Assembly: GCA_949752735.1 (NCBI GenBank)
Contig: OX457038.1
Coordinates: 20,134,012-20,198,011 of the forward strand
Origin: Lumbricus terrestris
Taxonomy: Eukaryota > Annelida > Clitellata > Crassiclitellata > Lumbricidae
DNA length: 64,000 nucleotides
Direction: 5' to 3'
Below are positions 10,655 through 23,069 of this stretch, one piece after another. Position 1 is the stretch's first letter. Each line of letters opens with the position of its first letter. The translations under genes were made by a program, and so were the position numbers. The notes beneath the pieces were generated by a model. It was given only the letters and a program-made list of their open reading frames with translations, was not told the DNA's origin and did no database searches.

Positions 10655-12490
10655 TGACAAATGGCTTCAATCTAATGATATACATTGGCCAAATTTGTCA
10701 AAATCTTTCTCCGTCAAAGGCATTTCCTTATTATAGGCTTATGCTATACATCCGACAATGTATAGTAGACGTTCACTTTACCTAATCCGGCAACCGTGCT
10801 AAATCATGTGAGGTGCTCTATCTGTAGCTTAGCGTAACCTGGCCATCAGGCAAGCTTTGCTTAAGAACACTTTTCATTCATCCTCTCATTCAGTGACCTT
10901 TTAATTGTCTTGCAGACACTGCTTGAATAGTGTTCGAGATCTGTCTTCCCTTTCTTAAATAGTTAGTGTGAGTGACTTTAACCCTGTAAAGTTATAAGTC
11001 TGTATGAAAAGTGACAGGATCCAATGCTGTTTTTGTTGCTCAAGGGTTAATAATTATCATATCGGTTTGGCATGTCTTTATTATGGTAGGCCTCATATAC
11101 CCGTATGAGTTCGACCTGAAGAAATGACTTTATTACACATAACAGAGGCCATGTATACCGTGGATGTCTTGATGACCCCAGCTATCTGGGACACAATCGC
11201 ATGAGCTTGTTACTCGTTTTGAGTTATGTCTAAAACAAACGTGATCTGGTTGAACAATTTAATGTTTCTTGGTCGTCGATCCAGTCGTCCAGTTGTTGCA
11301 AACAGAATCTGTAATTTCTCAGCTGTAGCCTATTTGTTCGCTCTGTCTTGTAGGTCACATAATATTTGTTTCTCAATGTAGGATATAAATTTTCAAAGTT
11401 TTTCCTCAACACTGCAGTTTACCTCTCTATATTCACTCACATAATGTCTGGATCTTTACCTGACGTGATGGCGGTTTCAACAGTTTCAAAGACAAGCTCG
11501 GGCAGGTGGGATATTAATACACGTGGGCTATAGTATAAAGTCTATTATGCTGTGTTCTTCGACCTAGTTTTTTGCATCAATTGTTGGTTGATGCTTTATG
11601 TATCAGACGCAGGTGTCCAGCTAAGGCTGCTACTTAATAATTTAGCCAATGCTGCATAGAAGTTTTGTCATGTGCTATCGCGAAGTGTATGCTGCATACA
11701 TGTGCTTGCTGTCGGTATTAGCATTAGTGCCATGGCAGCGGTAATGTGTCTTATGGCTGGAAACATAACTCCAGCGATGACATGATCTAATTAGGAAACC
11801 TGTCTAGCATGGTTTCAACGGCTGACAACAGAGTCTATTATAAGTCTTAAAAGATTCATCACTGGGACTCAATATGTCCTTCGTCTAATGTTTAATGCAG
11901 CCGCGGATCCTAAATCAATGTATCAGTTATGGACATCAAAGGATATAACGTCTACATTAATATCCTTGGATGGTCTATCGATAAATGCCATCTGAACGCC
12001 ACTCATTGACCCAGATCTTCCCTCTGTGCTACACCGATGGCGATAGGTCCAGACTATGTGCCAAAATCGTGGTCGACGTATAATTGTCATTTATCAACGT
12101 CTGTTTAAGACTCAGGTTGGGAAGGCATAGGCAATAATTAGGCATAGACTCTACTGTTATTTATACTAAACGTCCTATAGATGGTGCAACTGAAGTCACT
12201 TTCTTTCGGCAATTAATTCCTGTAGTATATGAAAAACTGACTGTAGTCTTTTCTTATACACCGTGGTTCAATAAAAAGCAATCCAAGCTGTTTTTCATAT
12301 ATCTCTAATGCCTAATTATACTAAAATTTTCCCGATATATAGAGAATCGAACCAAGAATATTATTCCGACATATCGTGTTATAAATTTTAACCAACATAC
12401 CATCGTAGGCTATAATACAGTGCTAACTAATTCTAATTATACACTCTAAGACTTTGCAAAACTCGTTGTGAACCCGTACACATACACAAA
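10655..12490. other. Intergenic, no feature seen
   Basis: No terminal repeats, tRNA-like heads or reverse-transcriptase motifs were recognised. The short frames here have no family resemblance. Confidence 0.5.
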
Positions 12491-12496
12491 CGTTGA

Positions 12497-12553
12497 TTAT
12501 CATCATCATCATCGTCGTCATCATCATCATCATTGTCATCATCATCAGCATTG

Positions 12554-12621
<68 letters not shown>
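12497..12621. repeat. (CAT)n microsatellite
   Basis: Roughly 40 CAT/CGT units. It opens all-His, all-Ile and all-Met frames that are not genes. Confidence 0.95.
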
Positions 12622-12622
<1 letters not shown>

Positions 12623-12934
12623 GTATAATCGTAAAATCCTTAATTTTATACATGCGCCTTCTTAGGCAAGTATCAGTGTCATCACATCTTCTCCTACTAG
12701 GTCTCCTAATTATCGCCAGTTGCCTTCTACTCGTTATGATAAACTACGGAGAAGTCATTCTTAACATTATTTCCTTACATCGTCCAAGCAACGCTGACGA
12801 ACTCGAACAATGCAGCATCGAATCTGACGGCATCTATTGCGCAATTACTCTGCTTCCCTCGACATAGATCACAGCGTCTAATACGGGTCACTGTAGCAAC
12901 AACACTGGGTACAGTAGGAAGAAAGGAATACATC

Positions 12935-13160
12935 GTCGTCGTCGTCGTCGTCGACGTCGTAGCTGTGATGCGAATTAAGGCGCGTCAATCATATCCTCCT
13001 CCTCTTCCTTCTCCTCCTCCTCCTCCTCCTCTTCTTCTTTCTCCTCCTTCTCCTCTTCCTCCTCCCCCTCTTCTTCTTCTTCCTCCTCCTCCTCCTCTTC
13101 TCCCTCCTCCTCCTCCTCCTGCTCCTCCTCCTCCTTCTTCTCCTTCTCCTTCTCCTCTCA
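12935..13160. repeat. (CGT)n followed by (TCC)n/(TTC)n microsatellite
   Basis: A short CGT run at 12935-12960, then a polypyrimidine TCC/TCT tract from 12990. The long frames across it, rich in Pro/Leu/Ser or Arg/Gly/Glu, are artefacts. Confidence 0.9.
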
Positions 13161-13640
13161 TTTTGTTCGCTCGCAACAAAACCTGGTTTTCGAGAAGCCC
13201 ATGTCTGGCTAATAAACGTCATCATTATGGCGTTTTATCACGTCACAAGCATTTATCGACACAGCAGCGCTCTTTGAAAACGAGTCGGCGGCCAATTTGC
13301 GCATCAAGGCAGGCTCTTTGTATGGTCGACTCGCACTCTTGTCTCTCTGCATGGCTACCTTCATCCCTGCTTCTCTGCCTCTCGGTATGCGTTTTCCCGT
13401 CTGATTTCTCGTCTTCCTCTCCGCTCCGGACTCTTTCCCACCCGTCTTACTCTGCCTCTTGTCTTCGTCCATTCCCATTCTCTCCATTTCCAACTGTCCC
13501 GACTTGTCTCGCCTGTTTCTGACTATTTTCCCGACCTTCCCGTTCCTCCTTCTCATCCCCTCATCCCCCATCCATCTTATCCACACCCACCATCATTCCT
13601 TTCCTCGGGCTGATTAGATCTCCGCCTTCTTCGTCCACGT

Positions 13641-13765
13641 CCTCCCTATCTCCCTCCATTCTTCCCTCCATTGTTCCATCCATCCCTCCCTCCATTCTTC
13701 CCTCCATTGTTCCATCCCTCCCTCCCTCCATTCTTCCCTCCATTGTTCCTTCCCTTCCTCTTCCT
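13641..13765. repeat. Minisatellite, about 40-bp unit
   Basis: Three copies of a unit made of CCCTCCATTCTTCCCTCCAT followed by TGTTCCATCC-like sequence. Confidence 0.75.
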
Positions 13766-13997
13766 CGTTTCTGTTCTCATCCTCTAGTCCTGTAGTTTCT
13801 CATATTTCGGTTCCTTCTGTTGTTTATTTGTTTCATCTGGTCTGTTTGTCTGTTTATCTGTCTACAGCTAATGGAGTCGTAAGATATAATCTAGCACCAT
13901 GGCATATACCTTCATAAACAAAGGCTGCAGGAAATTAGGCTTGTCATTCATATAATGCATATAGTCATTCAAGCTCCACCTGCGTGTCTGTTTTTGC

Positions 13998-14130
13998 ATG
14001 CCTCTCCCTCCCTTCATCCCTCCCTCCCTCCTTCGCTCCCTCTCTCCCTGCTCCCTCCCTCCATCTCTCCCTCCTTCCTCCATTGCCCTCTTCCGCCCTC
14101 TTTCTCTATCTGCCTCTCTGTCTCTCTCTG

Positions 14131-14161
<31 letters not shown>

Positions 14162-14318
14162 TTTTCTCTCTGTTTCTTTCTGTTTCTCTCTGTGTGTCTG
14201 ACTCTCTCTGTCTCTGTCTCTCTGTCTTTTTTTCTCACTTTCTCTGTGTCTCTGTCCATGTCCCTTTCTCTGTCTCTCTCGTTTTCTCTCTGTCTCTCTC
14301 TCTGTGTATGCCTCTCTC

Positions 14319-14351
<33 letters not shown>

Positions 14352-14550
14352 GTTTCTCTGTCTCTCTTTTTCTCTCTGTCTCTCTGTCTTTCTGTCTCTC
14401 TCTCTGTTTCTCTGTATCTGTCTTTCTCTGTCTCTCTGTCTCTCTGTCAGTCTGTCTCTCTCCGTCTCTCTGTCTCTCTCTGTCTCTCTATCTATCTCTA
14501 TCTATCTGTCTCTGTCTCTGTCTCGGCCTCTCTCCCCCTCTAACTCTTTT
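13998..14550. repeat. Long imperfect CT/CTGT polypyrimidine tract
   Basis: About 550 bp of TCTC, TCTG and CCCTCC units with almost no purines except G on the + strand. Long Ser/Leu/Cys frames here come from the repeat. From 14600 to 15840 nothing recognisable follows. Confidence 0.9.
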
Positions 14551-15840
14551 TGTGTGCATCTATATCTGTTTGTCTGTCTGTTTATATGCCACTATGCAAG
14601 AATGCCTGGCTGGGTCCCGACCTTACGCTTAACTTATAAAAGCTTTAGCATGTGCAGATATTCTCCTTGTTTTATTGCACTCGGTTGGCATGGCAACGCC
14701 GGCACATTAATGACCGTTCACCAATACATGTACCATCGTATTCTTAGATGCAAGGAAAGCTGCAGCTGCACCATCCTCTCCAGTTTCCGGTTCGAATCCT
14801 CCTCTTCTTACCTTCTCCACTTTATTTCGGTGCATAGAATTGGATTCCTGTGTTGGGTGCACCATGGTTTGTGTTTCAATAATTGAAATTGCTTGCTCTC
14901 AAATTATTACGAACACTATAGACATTTCAAGCGCATATTGACACACAATCTGACTATTGCTTGTCAGTGATTCTGCGTGCTTCTGTGAATTAAAGATATC
15001 AGGTGCAGCAGGTGCAGCGGAGAAATGAACTAAGTTCATTGATTCCATAGAAATAATATGTTAGACCGAGATTGGGTTCGGTTGAACTCAATCGAAGCCA
15101 AGTTCGATGAAGCATGCATGTACGATAGCCTATCTAGCCTCGAATGCTGTGTGCGATGCAGACCTAGGTCGCTGATATTATTTTAACGGCGTAACAAGGC
15201 AACGTTAGTCTCGGCCGATCACACTGGTCTCCGTCAAAACCTGCCCTCAAGCCCTGGATATATTGGACAACTTCAACTGACATTTTTCCTCCATTCGTCT
15301 TAGGATGACTGAAAGAAAGACCGGGGAAGGAAATTATTGTATAATATATAAATGGACATTCTAGATGTTGAATTAAGGCCTTTGACAGTTGACTCATGTA
15401 GGCCTATCCAGGATTCGATCGACCGTTACTGTTATTAGCAGCTGAATTTCAAACGACTGCAAAGAACGGGCTTAGAGTCATTGCAGTTGGACCACAATGA
15501 AATCGCATGTGAAGATCCCGGTAACGATGAGCAATGATCTGCTTACCTCCACAACGTGTACCACCTGTCAAAACGGTTAGGTTCCTTAATGCAGACCAGC
15601 AGGTTCACTGCTGCTCCATGACTACCTGAGTGATGACTTCATTTGCAGAGGATATAATTATAGACTAGGTCTATACACTATACAGTCCGATTCATCATCA
15701 GATTTGCGAGCCTTCGCTTTGTTGAAAATCCAATTATAATGTCATCCGTTAAATTTCACGCAACGCAGATGCATGGCGTCATTATAAGACTGATCTTGCG
15801 TCTTCTCTCTTCTGCATTATTCTCAAAAGAATGTCTTATT

Positions 15841-16035
15841 CAGGGCTGTTTTCAAGGAATTTTTAGAACCGCACAACTCTTTCTTTCCTTTACTATCTTC
15901 CATGGTAAATTACTTCCAATCGAACCTTTTTTGCTAGTTTTAACGGTACAGGAGTGCTTCTAGCCTACAACAACACAAATCCATCTGCAACTTCACATTA
16001 TTTTTGTGTGCAACTGCACGTTAACAAAAGCCCTG
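15841..16035. mobile_element. MITE family B, copy 1
   Basis: It runs from CAGGGCTGTTTTCAAGGAAT to ACAAAAGCCCTG, a short inverted pair CAGGGCT/AGCCCTG. The inside is rich in TGCAACTGCAC-like motifs. The same order of motifs is seen in copies at 19252-19456 and, internally deleted and reversed, at 25751-25904. The flanking 8-mers do not match well here, so the target duplication is decayed. Confidence 0.7.
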
Positions 16036-17127
16036 GCTATAATTATTATGCACTGTAGGTCTACGCACTGTGGCGGAGCATCTAACCTGCGATCACTTTG
16101 CACATTTAAAGACCCTGACGACATCAAATCCTTTCTACTAGATAAAGTCCACTTCAAGATTAGCGCATGGAACCAACGCAACACAATGGCGAGTCCAGAA
16201 GAAATGTTCTTGTATTGTAGGCCTATTGTAGCCTATTTAAGCCTTTATGATACGTATCTAGTTATTTCTAGTAGTAGGATGAATCGTTCAGAATCGCCCT
16301 TCTAGAGATAGTGCGCAAGGCTTGGCGAGAGGAAGCAGATTTTGAGAGGATTACGGAAGTAGAGATACTGTCAGACAGAATTATATGGCGAATAGAAGGG
16401 GAAGGTGCATTCCAAAACGAAGGACCAATTATGTAATGTATTTTATATAATATCATTTGAAATTTATGTAGCGCCGCTCAAGCAGTTGAAATTCAGTAGC
16501 CTAATTAGATCATGTCATCAGTGCAGGTACCCAGCGCTATTATCAGTGCAGGTACCCATGAAGAGAGAAGAAATTGTCTTAGAATACTAATGATAAGCTA
16601 CACAAACACGTTGGTGTGATACAAACTGCGCCGTAGAAACAGATCGAGGTAGAATGCGCAGTTGACCGAAATCTGATGGTCAGAGCATTTTTTTTCTACA
16701 CAAGAGTTCCAGGTTATAACGTCGGAGGTAGACCCATCAATAAAAAGCAAAACCCATCAATACAAGAGCTGTTCATTATTTCAACAATAGAGTTTAAAGG
16801 TGTGCAATTGACCACAGATGGTGACGACGGTGATAAATGATACATACATAGAGGATCACAGCTTAGTATGCTATAGGTTCCATTCATCCGCGAGCCATTA
16901 ATTTTGTCAATGTATCAGTGTGTGTTAGCCGACACCAACGTCTTTGTGTAGTCTAACATTAGTATCCTAAGACTACTCGCGTAAGATACCATTTGCGGCT
17001 GATTCTCGATTTTTCGATTGCTCACTTGTATGCTTTCGTATCTGAGTATGTGTTAATGGCATAGTTTGAAAAAGACGATGACGCGCTATAGACACCAAAG
17101 AACAGCGCATAAATGAGTTATTGGGCA
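16036..17127. other. Intergenic, mostly featureless
   Basis: A minus-strand stretch at 16268-16440 has a weak GPSFWNA-like match to LINE C-termini and may be an old relic. A 13-bp repeat around AGTGCAGGTACCCA occurs twice at 16520-16560. Nothing else was seen. Confidence 0.4.
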
Positions 17128-17290
17128 TGAGGGGACCGGTGGCACATTGGATAACACATTGGATAACACACTGGTATGGTGATCAGGGGAGCGGAGTTCG
17201 ATTTCCGAGGCCCTCCCATGGGATAGACGTGCTTCGCAGGTTGCTAAAAGTGGCGCTATAGAAGTTGTATTCAATTATGCACGTGATCGA
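17128..17290 (+). mobile_element. tRNA-derived SINE with duplicated A-box segment
   Basis: GGTGGCACATTGGATAACAC resembles a tRNA A box and is followed by GAGTTCGATTTCC, a B-box match, about 45 bp on. A short tail includes GTGGCGCTATAGAAG. The segment CACATTGGATAA is tandemly duplicated, lengthening the A-to-B spacing. The tail GGCGCTATA resembles the LINE/SINE tail at 46.1 kb. The head differs from the two GCGGTGGTGTAG-type SINEs, so this is another subfamily or another tRNA source. Confidence 0.65.
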
Positions 17291-17502
17291 TGACGGAGCA
17301 GAACATCGAGATGGAAAAGACTGAATGACTCATACAATATTATGACGTCACAATGTTTGGAGAAACTGCGATAAAATGAATTTTACGTCACTGACGTTGC
17401 CAAGGTAACAAGCGATTTCATAAGAGTCAGTTGAATCAGCAATTGTTGTCAGCGTGGTAGTCGCATATTAATTTTCGCGATCTTAGACAGTTATTGGGAT
17501 GA

Positions 17503-17753
<251 letters not shown>

Positions 17754-17759
17754 GCATTC

Positions 17760-18890
17760 CGGATTTGACTTTATTTTGAGTAGACTCTGGTGAGTCTATT
17801 TCACTGTGTAATTAATTATTATAGTGTAGGTGTCCACTAATTTCAGACACAAGAATGCCAATCAAAATGTTTGCAAAGGGCAACGGACTCTGTTGTTACA
17901 GGCTGTCATTAAACCAAGGATCCGCGAAGACTGAAGAACCTTCTTCAGCCTATGAGAATTGAGAAACCGTGTTGTGGTTTGACCACTGAGTATTGTCAAA
18001 CTGTATACACTTGACTCAACAAATGGGAATTGCCAAATCGTCTTTGAGGTGCATATAGAGGGAAAACGCGCAGACACCGTCTCTAACAAATAAACATGTT
18101 AACAAACAACTTTCTCCGAATTCTGGTTAGAGATTTGTGGTCTGAGTGGTCAACATCCCAGAAGGCGTGTTTTCATTTGTCTCGTTGGTGGTCTCAAAAC
18201 TCGATCTACTCTTCAGGGTAGAGATCAGATCGGCTAACTTTCTAAATCTTTCCAATAAAAAATGAATAGAGGAGTACAGTGAAAGAATAAGCATAGGCTA
18301 ATTATGTCTGCATATGCAATGTAAGGTGATAGCGGATTTGACTTAGACTACAGGCGAATATATACCCACGGGCTTTCAGTAGGACTATGCCGGGTAGTCC
18401 TATAGTATAGCTCGGAATTAATCCATCTCGACTACAGCGTGAGTTAGTCCGCAAAGGGTTTTGCCTATTTTTTATAATCTGCCATGACTCGCCATGCATT
18501 TAGTGCATGCGGACTACCCATTATTTACTCGTTGACACGACAATCGAGTGTTAGTATGTAATCCCAGGACCTTTCTGCCTACCACATGGTTTCTTTGTTC
18601 AGGTCTCAATAATCTCCAGTCTTCACCAAAAATTCCCAGGTTGGACTGTTTGAAACCTATTAAATTTTGAGCAAGTATAATGTCCAGGGTCGATGAGAAA
18701 AATTCCTGGCCCTATGCAAATTAGCTACGGGCCCCTTAAGTATGTTAAGGCTTTCTGAGAAAAATATTTTAGAAACAAATTGGCCCCAGCCAGAAATTAA
18801 AGTGCAGCTGGACGGTCATGGACAGCGTCCATGCACTTATTTTAAATGCCGTCCTGCGGCTCCTGCCACTTGTTGGCCAGCACAGCCTGG
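17760..18890. other. Intergenic, no feature seen
   Basis: No motif or repeat recognised on either strand apart from short ORFs without family resemblance. Confidence 0.5.
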
Positions 18891-18891
18891 A

Positions 18892-19018
18892 AATGTATGG
18901 GCGTCCAGGCACTTCTTTCGAAAATGTATGGGGCGTCCAGGCACTTCTTTCGGAAATGTATGGGGCGTCCAGGCACTTCTTTTGGAAAGGTAAGGGGCGT
19001 CCAGGCACTTATTTTTCC
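18892..19018. repeat. 32-bp minisatellite, four copies
   Basis: The unit begins GCGTCCAGGCACTTCTTT and recurs at 18901, 18933, 18965 and 18997. Since 32 is not a multiple of 3, the repeated peptide moves between frames and gives several overlapping spurious ORFs on both strands. Confidence 0.9.
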
Positions 19019-19251
19019 ACACTTTAACCACTGGCCCCAACCTATTCGCCAGCGCTGTATCATATCATCTTATGGCCAGTCAGTAGAGCGATGTAGAGTG
19101 CAATCCAGTTTCCAGTGCATGGGGCATCTTCAATTCTTCACGGGAACTATCTGCGGAGCATCTCAAGCCTGAAATTGCTCCCCACAGTTCGATACGAGTG
19201 AGTCCTGCGTTTCAATTTAATTAGCGACTGGTTGGGGTGTGCCATCTACAA

Positions 19252-19456
19252 CAAGGCTGTTTTTAAGGAATTTTAGAACTGCGCAAACCCTTTCTTTGCC
19301 TTCCCATCCTCCATGGTAGAATACTTCCACTCGCAGGACAATGACCTTTTTCACTAGTTTTACTGCACAGAACTTGTGACAGAAGTGCTTCTATAACTGC
19401 ACAGATCCATTTAGAACTGCACATTTAGTGTACAACTGCACGTTAAAAAAGGCCTG
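19252..19456. mobile_element. MITE family B, copy 2
   Basis: It starts CAAGGCTGTTTTTAAGGAAT and ends AAAAAAGGCCTG, in the same orientation and with the same internal order as the copy at 15841-16035 (CTTTCTTTGCCTTCC, CTCCATGGTA, then several AACTGCAC motifs). No clear target duplication. Confidence 0.7.
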
Positions 19457-19616
19457 GCTTAATTGAGAGGAATTACATGTGACAGTCAACGCATTTGAAA
19501 TCGACATACCTATACTTGAGAATGTGCGCTATATAAATCCTATTGTTTCTGCTGGAACATTCGCTATAAAACCGTGATTCATGGGATTAAAACGTTGCCT
19601 GGGACAGGCCTACCAG

Positions 19617-20294
19617 TTATTCATATTTTAAGACTTTTGCGGTCACTGAATCGAAGTGTTGTAACCTTCTGCTCCCATTCCTTAACGCTCCAACCGCCTC
19701 TAATTTCCCACCTCCCTTAGGAGAAATTGTTGCCGACCGGTTGCCTACTAGAAGCGCCTGCTCAGGAAGGGAGCGAAAGTACTGTTGTGTGGGCTTTAAC
19801 CGATGGTCCAAATATTCAGAGTAGTCATAGTCAAGGGGACCTATTCGGCTCCGCAGGGATTCAGTTTGCCCAGAGCTCACCACTGTAGGATATCCTCTAT
19901 CTTCTCTCTCACTTACCAGGGCCGAGGGAGAACATATGTCCGGGGCGCTTTGTAGGGCAGCAACAATACCTCTAGTCGGGTAATTGTCAGGGTCCGCCTC
20001 CCACACAACAGCTTCACCGGAAATCCCTACAGGGAGCCCTGCCATCTGATCCTCTAGCCTTCTTATCTGTCTGCTTTGTTGCTCAAATAGCCTCTCAGTA
20101 TTATCTACTAGTTCTGTGTATCGCTTTTGACTCAACTCTAAAATGCTCAAGAGTTTCTCTATCACAAGAGAGGGCGCTACAGAAGAACCCTCATCAACGT
20201 TCACAGAAGTTTCTGGTGTAGGGCTTCTGCCCTCACCCCCTTGGGACCCAATGATAAAGGATTCCCTTGCCTCTTCAGAATCAGGTGCAGACAT
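19617..20294 (-). CDS. Uncharacterised 225-aa ORF, possibly Gag-like N-terminus
   Basis: An uninterrupted minus-strand frame beginning MSAPDSEEARESF. Residues about 44-84 (VIEKLLSILELSQKRYTELV then DNTERLFEQQSRQIRRLEDQ) form a likely coiled coil. The rest is polar and low in cysteine, and the end KVLKYE is followed by a stop. No CCHC zinc knuckle, protease or polymerase follows downstream. The acidic, Ser/Thr-rich start plus coiled coil, and a long untranslated leader opening with TGTAGCG, would suit the Gag start of an LTR retrotransposon that is truncated here. A host exon is an alternative. No function can be assigned from sequence alone. Confidence 0.4.
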   Translation of the reverse strand: MSAPDSEEARESFIIGSQGGEGRSPTPETSVNVDEGSSVAPSLVIEKLLSILELSQKRYTELVDNTERLFEQQSRQIRRLEDQMAGLPVGISGEAVVWEADPDNYPTRGIVAALQSAPDICSPSALVSEREDRGYPTVVSSGQTESLRSRIGPLDYDYSEYLDHRLKPTQQYFRSLPEQALLVGNRSATISPKGGGKLEAVGALRNGSRRLQHFDSVTAKVLKYE

Positions 20295-20299
20295 TATTT

Positions 20300-21167
20300 G
20301 TACAGATTATTCACTAGACTGTGCATTTAAAATATTTAATTACAGAATTCAACAGTCTTAACTACAGTACAAATGATTATCTCAAACGGAAATAACTCTA
20401 CAGCCTAGGGAGAACAATCTCCGCAATTATCGTCCACTAGTATCACTTTGATTCAGAGTCTTTTAGTTCGATTTCTAACTAGTAATTATTTCAGTGATTC
20501 ATTTCTAGTTAGCAGACAATCCTCTATTTATCGTGACACATAATATTTATCGTAAGACTATATTTAGCACAATTCAACAATCAACATTATCAATTTCGAT
20601 CCACATTAGCGAAACCGGTACTTCCCTGCTCCCAAGAAATTTCGGATCCTCCCTGAGATAATTTCTTGTCCGTGATATTTCTTTTCGGTCCGTGTTACTC
20701 GTTTCAGAATTTAAAAGTCAAATTTGCCATTTCTCAGATATAACTGCGTTTCAAACTTCGACCGTGAGTTGCACCGTCTCCGGGTAGATCTTTACCATGC
20801 CAATTTCAATCGGAATACGTTTATTTCGCGATTTATTGCACATTTAACTTCCAAAATTGCCGTTTCACCATACGACAGGTCTATCTCTCCCAGTCCTCGG
20901 TCGCCAACTGACAATTTTTAGTCAGAACCGCGCCGAATGACGCTTCGGCCTATTATCGACCAATCAGAAGGCCTCACGCCTTCACCGCTGATTATTCTGC
21001 ATCTGCATATGCAAATTCGCCGCATAATACTATTTTTATCGCGTAGCTGCACGAAATGCTAAATTTAGCCGCAACCGTCGACCCATGGCAGCGTTGCAAA
21101 GATAAAGTAAGTACGCAGGCCATTACATTTAATAAAATAATTATTAGCGATTTCATAAATCGCTACA
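20300..21167 (-). other. Leader / putative LTR region upstream of the 225-aa ORF
   Basis: Read on the minus strand it starts TGTAGCGATTTATGAAATCG, a self-complementary terminus (TAGCGATTT...AAATCGCTA at 21146-21166 on +), and runs to the ATG at 20294. Local CG content is higher at 20700-21100 than in the neighbourhood. No second LTR copy, primer binding site or polypurine tract could be recognised, so the LTR reading is tentative. It abuts a SINE fragment that starts at 21168. Confidence 0.3.
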
Positions 21168-21245
21168 GTGTCACGCCGAAGCGCATGGACAATCATTGCG
21201 AGTGAAGGACTTGCTCAAGGTCCATATATGTGGGTTCATATGATT
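21168..21245 (-). mobile_element. SINE core fragment
   Basis: TCACGCCGAAGCG, ATTGCGAGTGAAGGACTTGC and TCAAGGTCC match the core of the full SINE at 46152-46200 (TCACGCCGAAGCG, AATTGCGAGTGAAGGACTTG, CCAAGGTCC). The tRNA-like head and the tail are absent. Its left edge coincides with the end of the putative LTR region. From 21250 to 22990 nothing else is clear, apart from a GGGG/CCCC-rich stretch at 22120-22300 with partial internal duplication (GGCTTAACCCCCAAG against GGCTAAGCCCCCACG). Confidence 0.65.
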
Positions 21246-22992
21246 CACAAATAAATTGGATCAGAGAAAAGGTGTCGGAGTATAATTTGTCATTACGCTA
21301 TAAGTAGCTTATGTAGCCTACTTGGTTCTTGAAAGTTGACCGCGGAAGTGGATGGCGGCGGGGAGGAGGGGGGGTTACCGCTTCTTGCACCAGGAGAATA
21401 TTTTGGATAGCAAAACACCATCGGAAAGAAAATATTCGGAGTACAGATGGAGACTACAGGTGTTCATATGCGATTTGTAGTATATATATATATACATGTA
21501 TATATATATTGTCATTATCCGATCGTTTTCTGTCAAATAATAGCTCGACAGAGGCAACTACAGGCTTAGAAGAGCTTCCTGGAATGGTTTGTTTATACCG
21601 CATAGGCTATATATATTATATATGAGCGCCATATATGTGTGCTTATGGTTACACGATGTGTGTGCATATGTGACTGTGACTGTGTGTCTGTGCATATATG
21701 TGGGCGTGCGATAGCACACGAAGATGACGATGAGCGCAAACACAAAGACGAGTTGCACAGACGTTGTACGAAGGTTGTAAGATCTTCCTGGAATTGAGGC
21801 CAACCTTAAAAAATAATTCTCGAATGCTTTGCAAGGCTTTAAAGCTGGACTTTGTTGATAACGCGATATGTTGTTGTAGGTAAGATTGAGCCGGACACAA
21901 TGGGCGTTGTATAACTTCTGAGTGAATGATGATGCAAGTATCACAGTGAAAGTGAATAACTACACAACATGCAACTATATAATGTTGTCCAACTTGCTTG
22001 CTGCTGTCTAATGACATGTCACATCTATTGACATGTGTCACATCTAATGACATGTGTCACATCAAGGATGATTAGTGTCGCCCTCCTTCTTTCTCCGGGT
22101 TTGAGACTGGCACTACCATGGGCGGAGTTTATCAGGGGCTGGGGCTAAGCCCCCACGGAGGCCCAGATTCAGCTTTTTTTTTACCGTAAAATGGTTTCTT
22201 TTCACGGGCTTAACCCCCAAGAAGATCCAGATCCATAAATTTTTCGGGGCAAAAATGGCTCTTTTCACGAAACTTCAATCGAATAACTGAAAATATTGTC
22301 GTCGCCGCTCGTTCTTCTGGATCAAGTCTCCGCCCGAGCAAAGCCCAAGTTATTTTTTACCCCTCCCTCCCCAAGAACGGAAACCAAACTCTGTCCACGG
22401 GCACTGCCACAGCATATCAAGAGTGGCGGAGTTTTTTTTGCTTTCCTTTTGCAGTCAGTGCCTTTGGTCTTATTCGCTGCTACAATCCGAACTAAGCTGA
22501 ACCTTTCTACTATTGTACGCTTCAGCAGCGCATCATTATAGGCCAATACGTATCCGCTATCCACAGATCATTCGTCTTCCGACGAGTTTCCAATTACGCG
22601 CTGAACGTGCGAGGCTCACACATCTTTCTACTTGAGTCGGCATGGATTGAGGCAGACCTCTCATCTCTTCTGCATGTGCGAGTCACCTGAAACCTGAAAT
22701 ATTCAAAAGAAAAAAGATTTCAAACACAGAATAAGAGGAAACGTATTGAAGAAATATAACCTCTCACCACCAAATGGAAGTATTTCCAAAAAGTCGATTC
22801 TTCGAACAACGGTCAAAAAATAATTTCTCTCGGTTAAGACGTCAATGCTCCCCAATGCTTGATAATACCGGTAGGTTTTTCATTTATCTGCTTCTCTGCA
22901 ATCATCGTATAAATTATATGCTACAAATGGACAAATAGAATGATGCAACTGTAAACAGAGATCATGTGACTCTTATTTGATTGAAATTCAAC

Positions 22993-22995
<3 letters not shown>

Positions 22996-23069
<74 letters not shown>

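Noticed and set aside
12423..12867. Poly-Met, poly-His and poly-Ile frames
   Set aside because: Triplet microsatellite (CAT)n read in different frames.
13955..14886. Long Ser/Leu/Cys-rich open frames (up to 300 aa)
   Set aside because: They are created by the CT/CTGT polypyrimidine tract, are open in several overlapping frames, and have no domain.
18742..19172. Overlapping frames with repeated RPGTSF/ APYLSK-like peptides
   Set aside because: Produced by the 32-bp minisatellite, which shifts the repeat through the frames.
22120..22450. Possible MITE beginning CATGGGCGGAGTTTATC
   Set aside because: No inverted counterpart or target duplication was found, so the element cannot be supported.
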